64,000 nucleotides of DNA from Alphaproteobacteria bacterium. GTDB taxonomy: Bacteria > Pseudomonadota > Alphaproteobacteria > Acetobacterales > Acetobacteraceae. Within the stretch, counting starts at the first letter, position 1; every line of letters begins with the position of its first letter. Both the position numbers and the translations under genes were made by a program. The notes under the pieces were generated by a model. That model was not told where the DNA came from and did no database searches. It worked only from the letters and a program-made list of their open reading frames with translations. Location of the stretch: the NCBI GenBank assembly GCA_016869735.1, contig VGDL01000001.1:62001-126000 (forward strand), written 5' to 3'. Below are positions 44,956 to 54,341 of this stretch, one piece after another.

Positions 44956-45534
44956 ATGAATGCGCCCGCCATGACAACCGATATCGCATCCCTATTGGCC
45001 CTGGATGGGGATTTCTACGTCTTTGCCTATGGTTCGCTGATCTGGCGGCCAGGCTTTGACCATGAAGCGCGCCATCCGGCGCTGCTGCGCGGTTTTCATC
45101 GGCGCTTCTGTTTGTGGAGCCATCGTTATCGCGGCACGCCGGAACGCCCTGGGCTGGTTTTGGGGCTTGATCGTGGCGGCGCCTGCCGTGGGGTCGTATT
45201 TCGTGTGCCGGGCCGCGCCGCGGCGGAGACGCTCGCTTATCTTGATGCGCGCGAATTGCCTGATGGCGGAGAGGTTGTTTATCGGCGGCGGCTTTTGCCC
45301 CTGACCTTGCTTGATGATGTCAGGCGCGTGCCGGCCATTACCTATGTCGCGAACCGGGCCTGCCGGCTTTATTGCGGCAAGCAACCCGCCGAGGTTTTGG
45401 CGCGCGCGATTGATGCGGGCCATGGGCAGATGGGTTCGAACCGGGATTACCTGTTCAATACGCTGGATCATCTGGAGGATATGGGTGTGCGTGACCGCGC
45501 ATTGCAGGCGATTGCGGCGCTGGTCGGACGATAG
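44956..45534 (+). CDS. ChaC-like gamma-glutamylcyclotransferase
   Basis: A 192-residue enzyme of the ChaC group, which splits glutathione to 5-oxoproline and Cys-Gly. FYVFAYGSLIWRPGFD is the substrate-binding loop, FCLWSHRYRGTPERPGLVLG the second strand, LDARELPDGG holds the expected catalytic Glu, and GQMGSNRDYLFNTLDHLED the C-terminal helix. An alternative start is ATG 44971. Confidence 0.92.
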   Translation: MNAPAMTTDIASLLALDGDFYVFAYGSLIWRPGFDHEARHPALLRGFHRRFCLWSHRYRGTPERPGLVLGLDRGGACRGVVFRVPGRAAAETLAYLDARELPDGGEVVYRRRLLPLTLLDDVRRVPAITYVANRACRLYCGKQPAEVLARAIDAGHGQMGSNRDYLFNTLDHLEDMGVRDRALQAIAALVGR

Positions 45535-45826
45535 AGAAACATCATTCACATAACGTTTTAGAAATTCATTTTATTGCGGCGCGCAGGCGCTGCTGGCAGG
45601 GCGTTTTTGGTACAGGCAAAGCCGGGTGACATGATGAACGTCACGCTTTTCATCAGATTGCCATCGTAAATTTTCCACTAAAGATAGAATGGCAAGATAA
45701 CATTTCATTAAGAAAATAGCTGCGATCTCTGTGCATCCTAACAGGGATGAACCTGGGAAATTTTATCAGGCAGTCATTCCGAGAAAATTAATCACATCAT
45801 GCGAAATGTTTGGCGAGGAGCAAAAA
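45535..45826. other. AT-rich intergenic region before RTX gene
   Basis: About 290 bases with no credible gene and visibly richer in A and T than anything nearby, especially 45660-45790. It probably holds the promoter of the RTX-repeat gene and marks the left side of a segment acquired by transfer. No direct repeat, tRNA or transposase was recognised at its edge. Confidence 0.6.
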
Positions 45827-46915
45827 ATGTCTTCCAGCCAAACCCAGGGCGATGCGACAGCATTCAATACGGCGTCGGGCAAGGCCGTCAGCGGTTCCGG
45901 TGATCCTTCGGCATCCACCAGTGCTCCCCCGGCGCTGAGCTTTGGTGCAAGCCAGGTATTGTACCAGGGCGCCATCCTTACTTTGGCGTTGCCCTTGCCC
46001 ACCATCGGCACGAATGCCGATGACATCATCATTCTGGTCGGTCTCAACGATGATACCCTATTGGGCTTGGGGGGGCAGGACACACTGTCCGGTGGGGACG
46101 GTATTGATTTGATATTCGGCGGCAACGGCAATGATGTGCTCTATGGCGGAGACCGGCCGGATTTTCTTTTTGATGACGCCGGTGACGCTACCCTGATTGG
46201 TGACGAGAGCGATGATATCCTCTACGCCGATAATGAGGCTGGCATTAATGGTGATGGCGCGCACCACAACAATCTGCTGCTTGGCCTTGCCGGTGATGAC
46301 ACATTGTTCGGGTCGCTTGGCAGGGATTCGCTTGACGGTGGCGATGGCAATGATGTCTTGCACCTTGGCGCAACGGGGGATGTCCTGACAGGCGGCGCCG
46401 GCGCAGATGTTTTTCAGATCAATCTTCAATTTGTCCCAGCCAGTGAAGAAAGAGTTTTTGCATCCGATACCATTGCTGATTTCTCCGCCGAACAAGTTGA
46501 TGTCTTATCCTTTGGATTGACAGGCGGCATTCTGAACGGTGTTGCCGGTCCGGCACCTTTGATCTGGCGCGGCGTCATGAATTCTCCGGGCGGCGTGGAA
46601 TTTGGCCTGACGCTGCCGGTTGGTGATCTGGGTTCCGGTTTCTTGCAGGCCTGGTTCATCGCGGATGAGGCACCCGCGATTGTGCCAGGTGGTTGGCTTA
46701 CGATTGACCTTGATAGCGATGGCCTGCTGAGCGAACAGGACTTCCTGTTGCGCGTGAACATGCCGCTGGATCATGCGGCCAACCTGCATCTCCATACGAC
46801 GGCGGGTAGTTTTGGCGGTATCGCTGGCGATGCGCGCGATAATGTTCTGGCCGCCTTGACTGGGGATTCATGGATTTTGGCCTTGGCGGCAGCGACATCC
46901 TTTTGGGTGGCGTAG
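45827..46915 (+). CDS. RTX (hemolysin-type Ca-binding) repeat protein, frameshifted
   Basis: The start MSSSQTQGDATAFNTASGKA has GAGGAG well placed upstream. After a low-complexity leader (residues 1-60) come glycine-rich nonapeptide repeats (GLGGQDTLSGGDGIDLIFGG and similar, about 75-115 and 150-195), each binding calcium outside the cell, then an ADVFQINL...DTIADFS segment typical of RTX proteins. No signal peptide is seen, as expected for type I secretion. The frame ends at 46915 after a non-repeat tail (SWILALAAATSFWVA), while RTX repeats continue in the -1 frame from about 46870. A single lost base, for example one G in the GGGG at 46862-46865, explains this. As written the product is truncated. 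Confidence 0.8.
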   Translation: MSSSQTQGDATAFNTASGKAVSGSGDPSASTSAPPALSFGASQVLYQGAILTLALPLPTIGTNADDIIILVGLNDDTLLGLGGQDTLSGGDGIDLIFGGNGNDVLYGGDRPDFLFDDAGDATLIGDESDDILYADNEAGINGDGAHHNNLLLGLAGDDTLFGSLGRDSLDGGDGNDVLHLGATGDVLTGGAGADVFQINLQFVPASEERVFASDTIADFSAEQVDVLSFGLTGGILNGVAGPAPLIWRGVMNSPGGVEFGLTLPVGDLGSGFLQAWFIADEAPAIVPGGWLTIDLDSDGLLSEQDFLLRVNMPLDHAANLHLHTTAGSFGGIAGDARDNVLAALTGDSWILALAAATSFWVA

Positions 46916-48186
46916 CCAATGATCGGCTTCTGGGTGGGGATGATCATGATATCTTGTCGGGCGGCGATGGAGACGACCGGGTATGGGGTGGGGCGGGCAA
47001 TGACTGGGCCTCGGGCGGCGCTGGCAATGATGCGCTTTACGCCGAAGACTTTGTGGGCGGCGCAGTGGAAGATGGCGCGGCAAGCAATATACTCGCTGGT
47101 GAAGCCGGGGATGATTCGCTGTTCGGCGGCGCAGGCAGTGATGAGCTAGGGGGAGGCAGCGGCCATGACCTTCTCTATGGTGGCGACAATATGGATACGC
47201 TCCAAGGCGATGCCGGTAATGACACGCTGATAGGTGGTGAGGGTGACGATATCATTGCCGGCGGTAATGGTGTCGATAGTGTTGATGCCGGTGTGGGGAA
47301 TGACCGCGTCATCCTTGCGGATAATCTGGATTACCTGGACGGTGGTGAAGGCTATGACTGGCTGGTCATCAATCAAGGCGTTTTTGTAGAACTCGGCGCA
47401 GCAGACAATCAGATTTCGAACGGCGCCTGGTTGCGGCCAGCGTTACGCCGCTTGCTGCATTGCGCCTGTTGGGTGATGGGGCGCGCTGCCGATGCGGTGG
47501 TGGTGGCAAAGGACGGCCTCGGCGCCCCCTTTGGCGGAGAGGCCCGCGTGGTGAAGGTACGCAATTACCCGCTGGGCGCCGTTTTGCCGCGCACCCATGT
47601 GCCTGGCCCCGCGACGCTGGTGCATCTGGGCGCGCTCAGCCGCGCGCGCGGCGCGATGCAAATACTGGACGCGCTGGCACTTTGCCCACCCCAAACCCGG
47701 CTTTGCCTGATCGGCCGCTTTACCGATGGCAGTGAAGAAGATTTCTGGAGGCAGGCCGAAGCGCTTGGCCTGCGGGCGCGCATCACGGCCTTGGGCTGGT
47801 TGCCGCATGAAGATGCTTTGGCCGCCGCTTCACGCTGCGACATAGCGCTTATCCTGTTCCAGCCGGGGGCAGAAAATCACCGCCTTGCTCTGCCGCATAA
47901 ACTGTTTGACGCCATGCTGGCCGGGCTGCCGGTGATTGCCTCAGCCGAGGGCGTAGAGGTTGCGGCCGTGATCCGTGAAGCTGCCTGCGGCGCCTTGGTG
48001 GATGCTGCGGATCCCGCAGCCATCGCGGCAGAGGTCGCGCGCATGGCGGACCCGGTGCGGCGTAGCGCTTTGGGCCAAGCGGGGCGCCGGGCCGCGATGG
48101 CGCGTTTCGCTTGGGCAGGTGAGGCGGCGCGGCTTGTGGCGCTTTATGGTCGGCTGACAGGCTTCATACCGCGCCCCATGGCCTGA
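46870..48186 (+). CDS. Chimera: RTX repeats joined to glycosyltransferase C-terminal half
   Basis: Residues 1-180 continue the RTX array of the previous frame (DFGLGGSDILLGG, LLGGDDHDILSGGDGDDRVW, DTLIGGEGDDIIAGGNGVDS) and end in the usual FVELGAADNQISNGA. From about 47428 the same frame becomes the second Rossmann domain of a GT4-like glycosyltransferase: WLRPALRRLLHCACWVMGRA, VRNYPLGA, TLVHLGALSRARGAMQILDA, RITALGWLPHEDALA and LPHKLFDAMLAGLPVIASAE. The glycosyltransferase N-terminal domain is missing. Restoring the frame would give one long RTX-glycosyltransferase fusion. This is most easily a deletion or transfer scar that inactivated the enzyme; an assembly misjoin is possible. Confidence 0.75.
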   Translation: MDFGLGGSDILLGGVANDRLLGGDDHDILSGGDGDDRVWGGAGNDWASGGAGNDALYAEDFVGGAVEDGAASNILAGEAGDDSLFGGAGSDELGGGSGHDLLYGGDNMDTLQGDAGNDTLIGGEGDDIIAGGNGVDSVDAGVGNDRVILADNLDYLDGGEGYDWLVINQGVFVELGAADNQISNGAWLRPALRRLLHCACWVMGRAADAVVVAKDGLGAPFGGEARVVKVRNYPLGAVLPRTHVPGPATLVHLGALSRARGAMQILDALALCPPQTRLCLIGRFTDGSEEDFWRQAEALGLRARITALGWLPHEDALAAASRCDIALILFQPGAENHRLALPHKLFDAMLAGLPVIASAEGVEVAAVIREAACGALVDAADPAAIAAEVARMADPVRRSALGQAGRRAAMARFAWAGEAARLVALYGRLTGFIPRPMA

Positions 48187-48235
48187 GCGAAGTGAGGCGA
48201 TTCCACCGCGCGCCATTCTCGGCTAGGAAGAAGGG

Positions 48236-50164
48236 GTGACGCGCGGCCCTTCCCATCGGATTCTGCTGAATCTGGCCCTTGATGGCCTGATTGCCCTGCT
48301 GGCGCTGCTGCTGGCGGTATGGGCCATTGCGCCGCGCAACTGGCCATCTGGCGCTTGGTGGGCGGTGGCCGCACCGGGCGCAGTGCTGGCCTTGCTTGCT
48401 GCTGGCGCCGTGTTGCGGCTGCCGCAGCAATATTGGCGTTTTGTCGGCTTGCGCGATTTGCTCGCGGTGGCGGGCGCGGCCCTGGGCGGGGCGGTAATGT
48501 TCTGGCTTGGGGGGCAGATGCTTGGCGGCTGGCAGCCGGCAAATCCGGCCTTTCCGGTTATCCACGCCCTGCTGCTCGGAGTGCTGCTGGTGGGCGCACG
48601 CGTTTTGGCACTCATGCAGGCGACACGCCATGCCGGGGAAGCCGCCGCCGATGCGCAAGCCGTGCTGCTGGTGGGCGCGGCGGAAGGCACGGATCTTTTT
48701 ATTCGCGCCCTGGAACGCGATCGGCGCGCGCCGTATCGCGTGATTGGCATTCTCTCGCTCCGGGCGCGGCAGGCGGGGCGGCGCATGCAGGGGCATTTGA
48801 TCCTGGGCACGGTTGAAGAAGCCGATGCGGTGCTGGATCGGCTGCGCACCGAAGGCCGCTTGCCTGGGCTGATCGTGCTTTCGGGCCCGGATATTGAAGG
48901 CCCAGCGCTGGAAGCGCTGTTGGATGCGGCGGATCGGCATGGTGTGCCGCTGCGCCGCGCGCCGGCGCCAACGCGGCTTGATCCGGCGGGCAGTGACGCC
49001 ACGCGCCGCGTTGAATTGCGCCCGATTTCGATTGAGGATTTGCTCGATCGTCCGCAAGTGCCGCTGGACCGCGAAGGCATGGCGCGGCTGGTGCAAGGCC
49101 GGCGTGTGTTGGTCACCGGCGCGGGCGGGACGATTGGCGGTGAATTGGCGCGGCAGGTGGCGGCGCTTGGTCCGGCGATGCTGGTCTTGCTCGATCACGG
49201 CGAATTCCTGCTTTATGAAATTGATCTGGAATTGCGCGAAAAGCACCCCGATGTGCCGCGCCGCGCCGTGCTGGCCGATGTGCGTGATGATGCGCGGATC
49301 AGGCGCTTGTTTGAAGATATCAAGCCCGAATTGGTCTTTCATGCGGCGGCGCTGAAGCATGTGCCCATGGTGGAAAATGATCCGCTTGAAGGGGTGCTGA
49401 CAAACGCGTTTGGCACGCGCGTGGTGGCGGAAGCGGCGCGTTCTGTCGGCACCGCGGCGATGGTGTTCATTTCCACCGACAAGGCGGTGAACCCGACATC
49501 GGTGATGGGTGCATCGAAACGTTTGGCGGAGATGTATTGCCAGGCATTGGATCGTGAGGCGCGGCATGGTCGTGCTGGGATGCGCTGCATTACGGTGCGC
49601 TTTGGCAATGTGCTGGGGTCGACCGGGAGTGTGGTGCCGCTATTTCGTCGGCAATTGGAACGCGGTGGGCCGCTGACGGTCACGCATCCCGATATGCGGC
49701 GCTATTTCATGACGGTGCGCGAAGCGGTGGGTTTGGTGTTGCAGGCGAGTGTTGTTGGCACCACCGATCCCAAGGATCAGCCGCCGGAATTGGCCGAAGG
49801 CGGTATCTTCGTGCTGGATATGGGCCAGCCGGTGAAGATTGTTGATCTGGCGCGGCGCATGATCAGGCTTGCGGGGCTCCGCCCTGATGAGGATGTGGAA
49901 ATCCGCTTCACGGGGCTCCGCCCTGGTGAGCGGCTTTATGAGGAATTGTTCCACGGCCAGGAACCACCACGCCCAACCGCCTTTCCGGGGCTTTTGGTGG
50001 CCACACCGCGCACTGCGGATGCGGCCTTGGTGGGCCGCGCGATTGATGAAATGGCGGCGGCGGGGCGGGCTGGAAATGCGCGGCTTGCGCTGCAACAATT
50101 GGCGCGGCTGGTGCCGGAATTCGCCCATGCGCCGGAAGGCACCGCGGCAGCAGGGCCGCGGTGA
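48236..50164 (+). CDS. WbpM/CapD-type nucleotide-sugar 4,6-dehydratase
   Basis: A 642-residue membrane enzyme of the FlaA1/PglF/WbpM group. Four hydrophobic segments (residues about 8-125, e.g. LALDGLIALLALLLAVWAIA) precede a CoA-binding-like Rossmann domain and the SDR dehydratase domain with VLVTGAGGTIGGELARQVAA, AAALKHVPMVENDPLEGV and VNPTSVMGASKRLAEMYCQA, where MxxxK replaces YxxxK as in this subfamily. FTGLRPGERLYEELF is the family C-terminus. It makes 4-keto-6-deoxy-sugar precursors for surface polysaccharide. GTG start with AAGAAGG upstream. It follows the truncated glycosyltransferase, so this was a glycan locus. Confidence 0.9.
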   Translation: MTRGPSHRILLNLALDGLIALLALLLAVWAIAPRNWPSGAWWAVAAPGAVLALLAAGAVLRLPQQYWRFVGLRDLLAVAGAALGGAVMFWLGGQMLGGWQPANPAFPVIHALLLGVLLVGARVLALMQATRHAGEAAADAQAVLLVGAAEGTDLFIRALERDRRAPYRVIGILSLRARQAGRRMQGHLILGTVEEADAVLDRLRTEGRLPGLIVLSGPDIEGPALEALLDAADRHGVPLRRAPAPTRLDPAGSDATRRVELRPISIEDLLDRPQVPLDREGMARLVQGRRVLVTGAGGTIGGELARQVAALGPAMLVLLDHGEFLLYEIDLELREKHPDVPRRAVLADVRDDARIRRLFEDIKPELVFHAAALKHVPMVENDPLEGVLTNAFGTRVVAEAARSVGTAAMVFISTDKAVNPTSVMGASKRLAEMYCQALDREARHGRAGMRCITVRFGNVLGSTGSVVPLFRRQLERGGPLTVTHPDMRRYFMTVREAVGLVLQASVVGTTDPKDQPPELAEGGIFVLDMGQPVKIVDLARRMIRLAGLRPDEDVEIRFTGLRPGERLYEELFHGQEPPRPTAFPGLLVATPRTADAALVGRAIDEMAAAGRAGNARLALQQLARLVPEFAHAPEGTAAAGPR

Positions 50165-50188
50165 CACGCCGACGTTTTACCGCCTTTT

Positions 50189-51127
50189 TTAATCTGCTTG
50201 ACGCAAACCGCTATCCCTGATTAACTCGGCATATTTATCGGCCTCTGCCTTCACATAGGCTCTGAGGGCTTGGCGGTTCAGATAGCGAATGGGGTGGCCG
50301 GCGCGCGTCATGCCCTCAATCACCGATGGTGTGCGCAGCGTTTTGCCGCACGCCTCATCCATCCGGGCCACCATGGCTTCCGGCGTGCCAGGCGCGGTGA
50401 AAATACCGGTCCACAGCGGATAGACCAGATCAAGCCCCTGTTCGCGCATGGTCGGTGTATCCGGAAAATCTGGGGAGCGTTGTTCGGCAAATACCGCTAC
50501 CGCATGCAGCCCGTATTGTTTCACAAGATTGGCCTCGGCGGTCAGCATGGGAACGGTGCCGGAAAGCATGGCCTGCACGCTATCGCCCGAACCGCGGAAG
50601 GGGATGTGATTCATCTGTATCCCGAAGGCGCGCGACAGCCCTGTCATCGCCAAATGCCCAAGCCCGCCAACGCCGCCTGAGGCATAGGGCAATTGCCCCG
50701 GATTGGCCTTGGCGCGCACGACAATATCGGCAACCGTCCTGATGCCCGTTGTGATTGGTGTCATCAGCGTGGCTGGCGCTTCCGCGACCAGACAGACGGC
50801 GGTGAGTTGATCAGCGCGATAAGGTGCGCGCGCCATGAAGCTTGGCTGGATGGCGATGGGCGCCATGGAGGTCAGTAGCAATGTCTGCCCATCGGGCTTG
50901 GCGCGCACCACCTCTGCCGTGCCGATGGTGCCTGTGGCACCGCCGACATTTCGGATCACCACTTGCGTGCCCATGGCTTCGGTAAATACCGGCTGGATCA
51001 AGCGCCCGATGATGTCGGTGCCGCCGCCGGCCGGCCAGGGGATGATCATTTGCACTTGGGCGGCGGCCGGCGCGATGCCAGCCCATAGCGCAGCCAGGGC
51101 CAGTGCGGCCTTCGACACATACTTCAT
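50189..51127 (-). CDS. Bug/TctC-family binding protein (second)
   Basis: A 312-residue periplasmic receptor. Signal peptide MKYVSKAALALAALWAGIAP plus AAAQ; then VQMIIPWPAGGGTDIIGRLI, RNVGGATGTIGTAEV, ASGGVGGLGHLAMTGLSRA and HIPFRGSGDSVQAMLSGTV. Ribosome-binding site GGAAGG upstream of 51127. No TctAB or enzyme genes are adjacent, so it is an orphan receptor. It is clearly different from the one at 4819. Confidence 0.9.
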   Translation of the reverse strand: MKYVSKAALALAALWAGIAPAAAQVQMIIPWPAGGGTDIIGRLIQPVFTEAMGTQVVIRNVGGATGTIGTAEVVRAKPDGQTLLLTSMAPIAIQPSFMARAPYRADQLTAVCLVAEAPATLMTPITTGIRTVADIVVRAKANPGQLPYASGGVGGLGHLAMTGLSRAFGIQMNHIPFRGSGDSVQAMLSGTVPMLTAEANLVKQYGLHAVAVFAEQRSPDFPDTPTMREQGLDLVYPLWTGIFTAPGTPEAMVARMDEACGKTLRTPSVIEGMTRAGHPIRYLNRQALRAYVKAEADKYAELIRDSGLRQAD

Positions 51128-51265
51128 AGCCGTGTTTCCTTCCCATGACGGCACTTTGCGTGCCTTGATGGAAAGCTTGGACCGGGCGGATTCGCGAAGG
51201 CAAGAAAAAACCGATTGGCGGGCGTGGCCTGTCAGAATTTTAGGTCTGGCCTTTCACAGCAACCT

Positions 51266-53266
51266 TTACCCCTTCCCACCGGCATTGACCGCACTGCCCG
51301 CGGCCATCGGAAATGCGGCGAGGCTTTTTTCCACCAGATTGGGCAGGCCGTTTTGCAACTCGGCGATTTTCACCAAATCGCGTGCCACACAGGCTTCTTC
51401 CAGCGATGCCGCAATGGAACGCAGCGCCGCCGCGCCAAAAGTCCCGGCAGCGGATTTCAGGCCATGCGCTTCTTCTTCAATCACGCTGACATCATCGGTT
51501 GCGATCAGCCGTGCCACACGCGCGCGGGTTTCTTCGGCAAAAACGCCAATCAGGCGCGGCAGACGCCCTGGCCCGACAGCGGCGCGCAATTCCTGCAAGG
51601 TGGTATGGTCAATCAGCGTCGGCCCGGCAGGATTTGGTTCGTCCACCGCCGCGCGGGACCGACGCGGGCGGCTTTCCAGCATGTCAGACACGGCTGAGAG
51701 CAGCGCGGTCAGATCCATGGGCTTGGCGACATGCGCATCCATGCCGGCTTCAAGGCAGCGCGCTACCTCATCGGGCATGGCAGCGGCGGTCATGGCGATG
51801 ATCGGCACGCGCCCGGCCAAGCCTTCCAGGGCGCGAATCGCGGCTGTCGCGGCCAGCCCATCCATGCGTGGCATGCGCACATCCATCAGTACCAAATCAT
51901 AGGCAGCGGTGCGTGCCGCCCCCAGCGCTTCTTCCCCATCGCGCGCCAAATCCACCGCATAGCCGGCCTTGCGGAGAATGGCTGCGGCGACAAGCTGATT
52001 GGCTTCCCCATCCTCTGCGATCAGGATACGCCCGCGCGCGCCCGGCAGCGGCTTGGCGAGGGCGGGCTTGGGCAGAAGCGTGCTGGGTGGACGGCCAGAT
52101 TCCGCAATGGGGCGCAGCGGAATCTCAAAGGAAAAGGTTGATCCCTTGCCCTGGGTGGAAGCGAGCACAATGCGCCCGCCCATCAGCCCAACCAGCCGCT
52201 TGCAGATCATAAGGCCAAGGCCAGAACCGCCATAACGCCGCGCGGTTTCTGGCCCGCCCTGGGCGAAACGCCCGAATAGCCGCGCCTGCACTTCAGCCGG
52301 CATGCCAATGCCCGTATCGGCGACCGCGAAACGCACCTGACCTTGTGTCTCGGCGCGTTCAACCCGAATGCCAACGCCACCAATCGCTGTGAATTTCACT
52401 GCATTATCGGCAAGGTTCAGCAATACTTGGCGAAGCCGCCGTGCATCGCCAATCACGCGGGCGGGCAGAAGGGGGTCAATGCTGGCGGAAAGCCGGATAC
52501 CCTTTTCAGCTACCGATGGCGCCAGCAGATCAAGCACTTCGGCGATGGGTGCGGCCAGGTCGAAGGCTTCTTCTTCAATCGCCAAATGCCCCGCTTCAAT
52601 GCGCGACAGATCGAGCATTTCATTGACGGTTGCGAGCAACAATTCGCCGCAGCGCCGCGCGGTTTCCGCATAGGCGTGCTGTTCGGCGTCCAGCGTTGTG
52701 TCCAACAGCAATGATATTGTGCCCATCACGCCATTCATGGGCGTGCGGATTTCATGGCTCATGAAGGCAAGGAAGTCGCTTTTTTCGGCATTGGCGCGTT
52801 CTGCCGCACGCCGGGCGCGTTCCGCATCGCGGGCGAATTGCTCACGCGCGGAAACATCATGTTGGATGCCGAAGATGTAGCGCACTTCGCCGTCATCGCC
52901 GAAAATGGGCGAAAGATGCAGTTCATTGACGAAGCGCGATCCATCCTTGCGGTGATTGACGATTTCAACATCCAGCGGCTTGCCGGTTTCAATCGCTTCG
53001 CGGATCAACCTGATGTGGCGCGGATTCGTGCCCGGCCCTTGCAGGAAGCGGCAATTGCGCCCGATCACTTCTTCTTCCGCGTAGCCGGTGATGCGATAAA
53101 ACGCTGGATTCGCGAAAATGATCGGGCAATCGGGCAGGTTCGGGTCACAAATGACAATGCCCGTTGGGGTCGCAAGCACGGCAGCGCCGAGCACGCCCTG
53201 CAAGGGCGAAGGCAGATGGGGAGTTAGGCTATTCGCTGTAGGAGACGAGCGCTTCGAATGGGACAT
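51266..53266 (-). CDS. LOV-domain hybrid histidine kinase with REC and HPt
   Basis: A 666-residue soluble blue-light-type sensor kinase. Residues 25-145 are a PAS/LOV domain with the full flavin signature GRNCRFLQG (69-77; Cys72 is the adduct-forming residue), NHRKDG and [10 protein letters not shown] (Asn104, Asn114) and Gln135 in FGIQHDVS. A coiled linker leads to HisKA ([12 protein letters not shown], His171), HATPase ([23 protein letters not shown]), a receiver (Asp462 in [12 protein letters not shown]) and an HPt domain ([12 protein letters not shown], His601). All phosphorelay residues are present. The ATG at 53266 has GGAGGAGGAAG and lies inside the 3' end of apt (38-base overlap). The final output regulator is not nearby. 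Confidence 0.93.
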   Translation of the reverse strand: MSHSKRSSPTANSLTPHLPSPLQGVLGAAVLATPTGIVICDPNLPDCPIIFANPAFYRITGYAEEEVIGRNCRFLQGPGTNPRHIRLIREAIETGKPLDVEIVNHRKDGSRFVNELHLSPIFGDDGEVRYIFGIQHDVSAREQFARDAERARRAAERANAEKSDFLAFMSHEIRTPMNGVMGTISLLLDTTLDAEQHAYAETARRCGELLLATVNEMLDLSRIEAGHLAIEEEAFDLAAPIAEVLDLLAPSVAEKGIRLSASIDPLLPARVIGDARRLRQVLLNLADNAVKFTAIGGVGIRVERAETQGQVRFAVADTGIGMPAEVQARLFGRFAQGGPETARRYGGSGLGLMICKRLVGLMGGRIVLASTQGKGSTFSFEIPLRPIAESGRPPSTLLPKPALAKPLPGARGRILIAEDGEANQLVAAAILRKAGYAVDLARDGEEALGAARTAAYDLVLMDVRMPRMDGLAATAAIRALEGLAGRVPIIAMTAAAMPDEVARCLEAGMDAHVAKPMDLTALLSAVSDMLESRPRRSRAAVDEPNPAGPTLIDHTTLQELRAAVGPGRLPRLIGVFAEETRARVARLIATDDVSVIEEEAHGLKSAAGTFGAAALRSIAASLEEACVARDLVKIAELQNGLPNLVEKSLAAFPMAAGSAVNAGGKG

Positions 53267-53792
53267 CGAGCTTCCTCCTCCCGCCAAGAAAAGACAGTTC
53301 AATCAGTGCGGCAGCGGCCGGCACCACGGCGCCAGCATGGCGCAGCAGGGTAATGCCGGCGGCCAAAGTGCCACCCGTTGCCAGCAGATCGTCCAAAATC
53401 ACCACGCGTTGGCCGGGGCTGACGGCATCGGCCTGCATTTCAATCCGGTCCGTGCCGTATTCCAGCGCGTAATCAAGGCCGATACGCTCCCCCGGCAGTT
53501 TGTCGCGCTTGCGGAGCATGATGAAGCCAAGCCCCAATTCCAGCGCCAGCGGTGCGGCAACCAGAAAGCCGCGGCTTTCAATACCGGCAAGAAGATCGGG
53601 CTTATGCGGGCGGATCGCGCGCGCCATACGCGCCATGGCAATTCGCCAGGCGGGGCCGTGCCGAAGCAGCGTTGAGATGTCATAGAAAAGAATGCCCGGC
53701 TTTGGAAAATCCGGGATGCCGCGAATATGCGCCTTTAGGTCCAATTGGTCGTCTGTTTCTGTCACGTTCTGCTGCTGTCTTGGTTGCGCCAT
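53229..53792 (-). CDS. apt: Adenine phosphoribosyltransferase
   Basis: A 187-residue purine-salvage enzyme making AMP from adenine and PRPP. Key segments are [50 protein letters not shown] and the PRPP loop [20 protein letters not shown]. The start MAQPRQQQN at 53792 gives an N-terminal extension of about 20 residues before the conserved [13 protein letters not shown]. Its last 38 bases overlap the LOV kinase start. Confidence 0.95.
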   Translation of the reverse strand: MAQPRQQQNVTETDDQLDLKAHIRGIPDFPKPGILFYDISTLLRHGPAWRIAMARMARAIRPHKPDLLAGIESRGFLVAAPLALELGLGFIMLRKRDKLPGERIGLDYALEYGTDRIEMQADAVSPGQRVVILDDLLATGGTLAAGITLLRHAGAVVPAAAALIELSFLGGRRKLDVPFEALVSYSE

Positions 53793-53917
53793 GCCCAGCA
53801 CCCATCGGTAGGGGCTTGCTGAGCCTTTCCGGTGGGATCATATCAACGTTACATTCGAAATGTCTAGTGAGGTTGACAGTCCTGGCAAAATTTCCGGCCC
53901 AGCCCTATCTACCAGCC

Positions 53918-54103
53918 ATGTCCAAATCCATGCTCGCCGGGATAATCGGCGTAACCGGCTTTCTGTTCTATGTGGCGGCAGTCATCATCCTTGCGGATCA
54001 TGTACTTGGCACGCATTGGGTGTTTGAATTCGTCTATTTCGCGCTGGCCGGGATTGTCTGGGTCTGGCCTGCCAAGGCGCTGATTATCTGGGGCGCCAAA
54101 TGA
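53918..54103 (+). CDS. DUF2842 family small membrane protein
   Basis: A 61-residue protein, MSKSMLAGIIGVTGFLFYVA to IIWGAK, with two transmembrane helices (about 5-27 and 37-57) and the GIVWVWPAKALIIW ending typical of DUF2842, an alphaproteobacterial family of unknown function. Longer upstream readings (from 53552) run antisense through apt and are not supported. It ends seven bases before the convergent tRNA gene. Confidence 0.75.
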   Translation: MSKSMLAGIIGVTGFLFYVAAVIILADHVLGTHWVFEFVYFALAGIVWVWPAKALIIWGAK

Positions 54104-54109
54104 TGCGAT

Positions 54110-54186
54110 TGGTCGGAGTGAGAGGATTCGAACCTCCGGCCCCTGCGTCCCGAACACAGTGCTCTACCAGGCTGAGCTACACTCCG
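54110..54186 (-). tRNA. tRNA-Pro (anticodon CGG)
   Basis: A complete 77-base cloverleaf with encoded CCA. Acceptor arms CGGAGTG / CACTCCG, D-arm GCTCAGCCTGGTAGAGC, anticodon stem CTGTG / CGCAG with loop TTCGGGA (anticodon CGG, reads CCG), T-arm GGAGG TTCGAAT CCTCT, discriminator A. Confidence 0.96.
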
Positions 54187-54341
54187 AGGCCGACCGTGAC
54201 ATTGACACCGGCTATAGCGGGCGGGGGTGAAGGCCGCAAGCGGGTGGGGCAGGGGGCGATGGGCCCTGGGCCGTTGCCAAGACCCGAAATTAGGGCTTCG
54301 ATAGGCGATCAAAACCAGTTTGAAGATTCTTGGAGAGTGAC

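Noticed and set aside
45535-45826. Insertion sequence or attachment site at the border of the RTX segment
   Set aside because: No terminal inverted repeats, target duplication, transposase or tRNA end could be seen.
48164-49567. 467-residue minus-strand frame over the nucleotide-sugar dehydratase gene
   Set aside because: Antisense shadow; the plus-strand frame has complete catalytic motifs.
53873-53878. TTGACA as a possible -35 box before the DUF2842 gene
   Set aside because: No acceptable -10 box at 16-18 bases; the nearest candidate is about 25 bases away.
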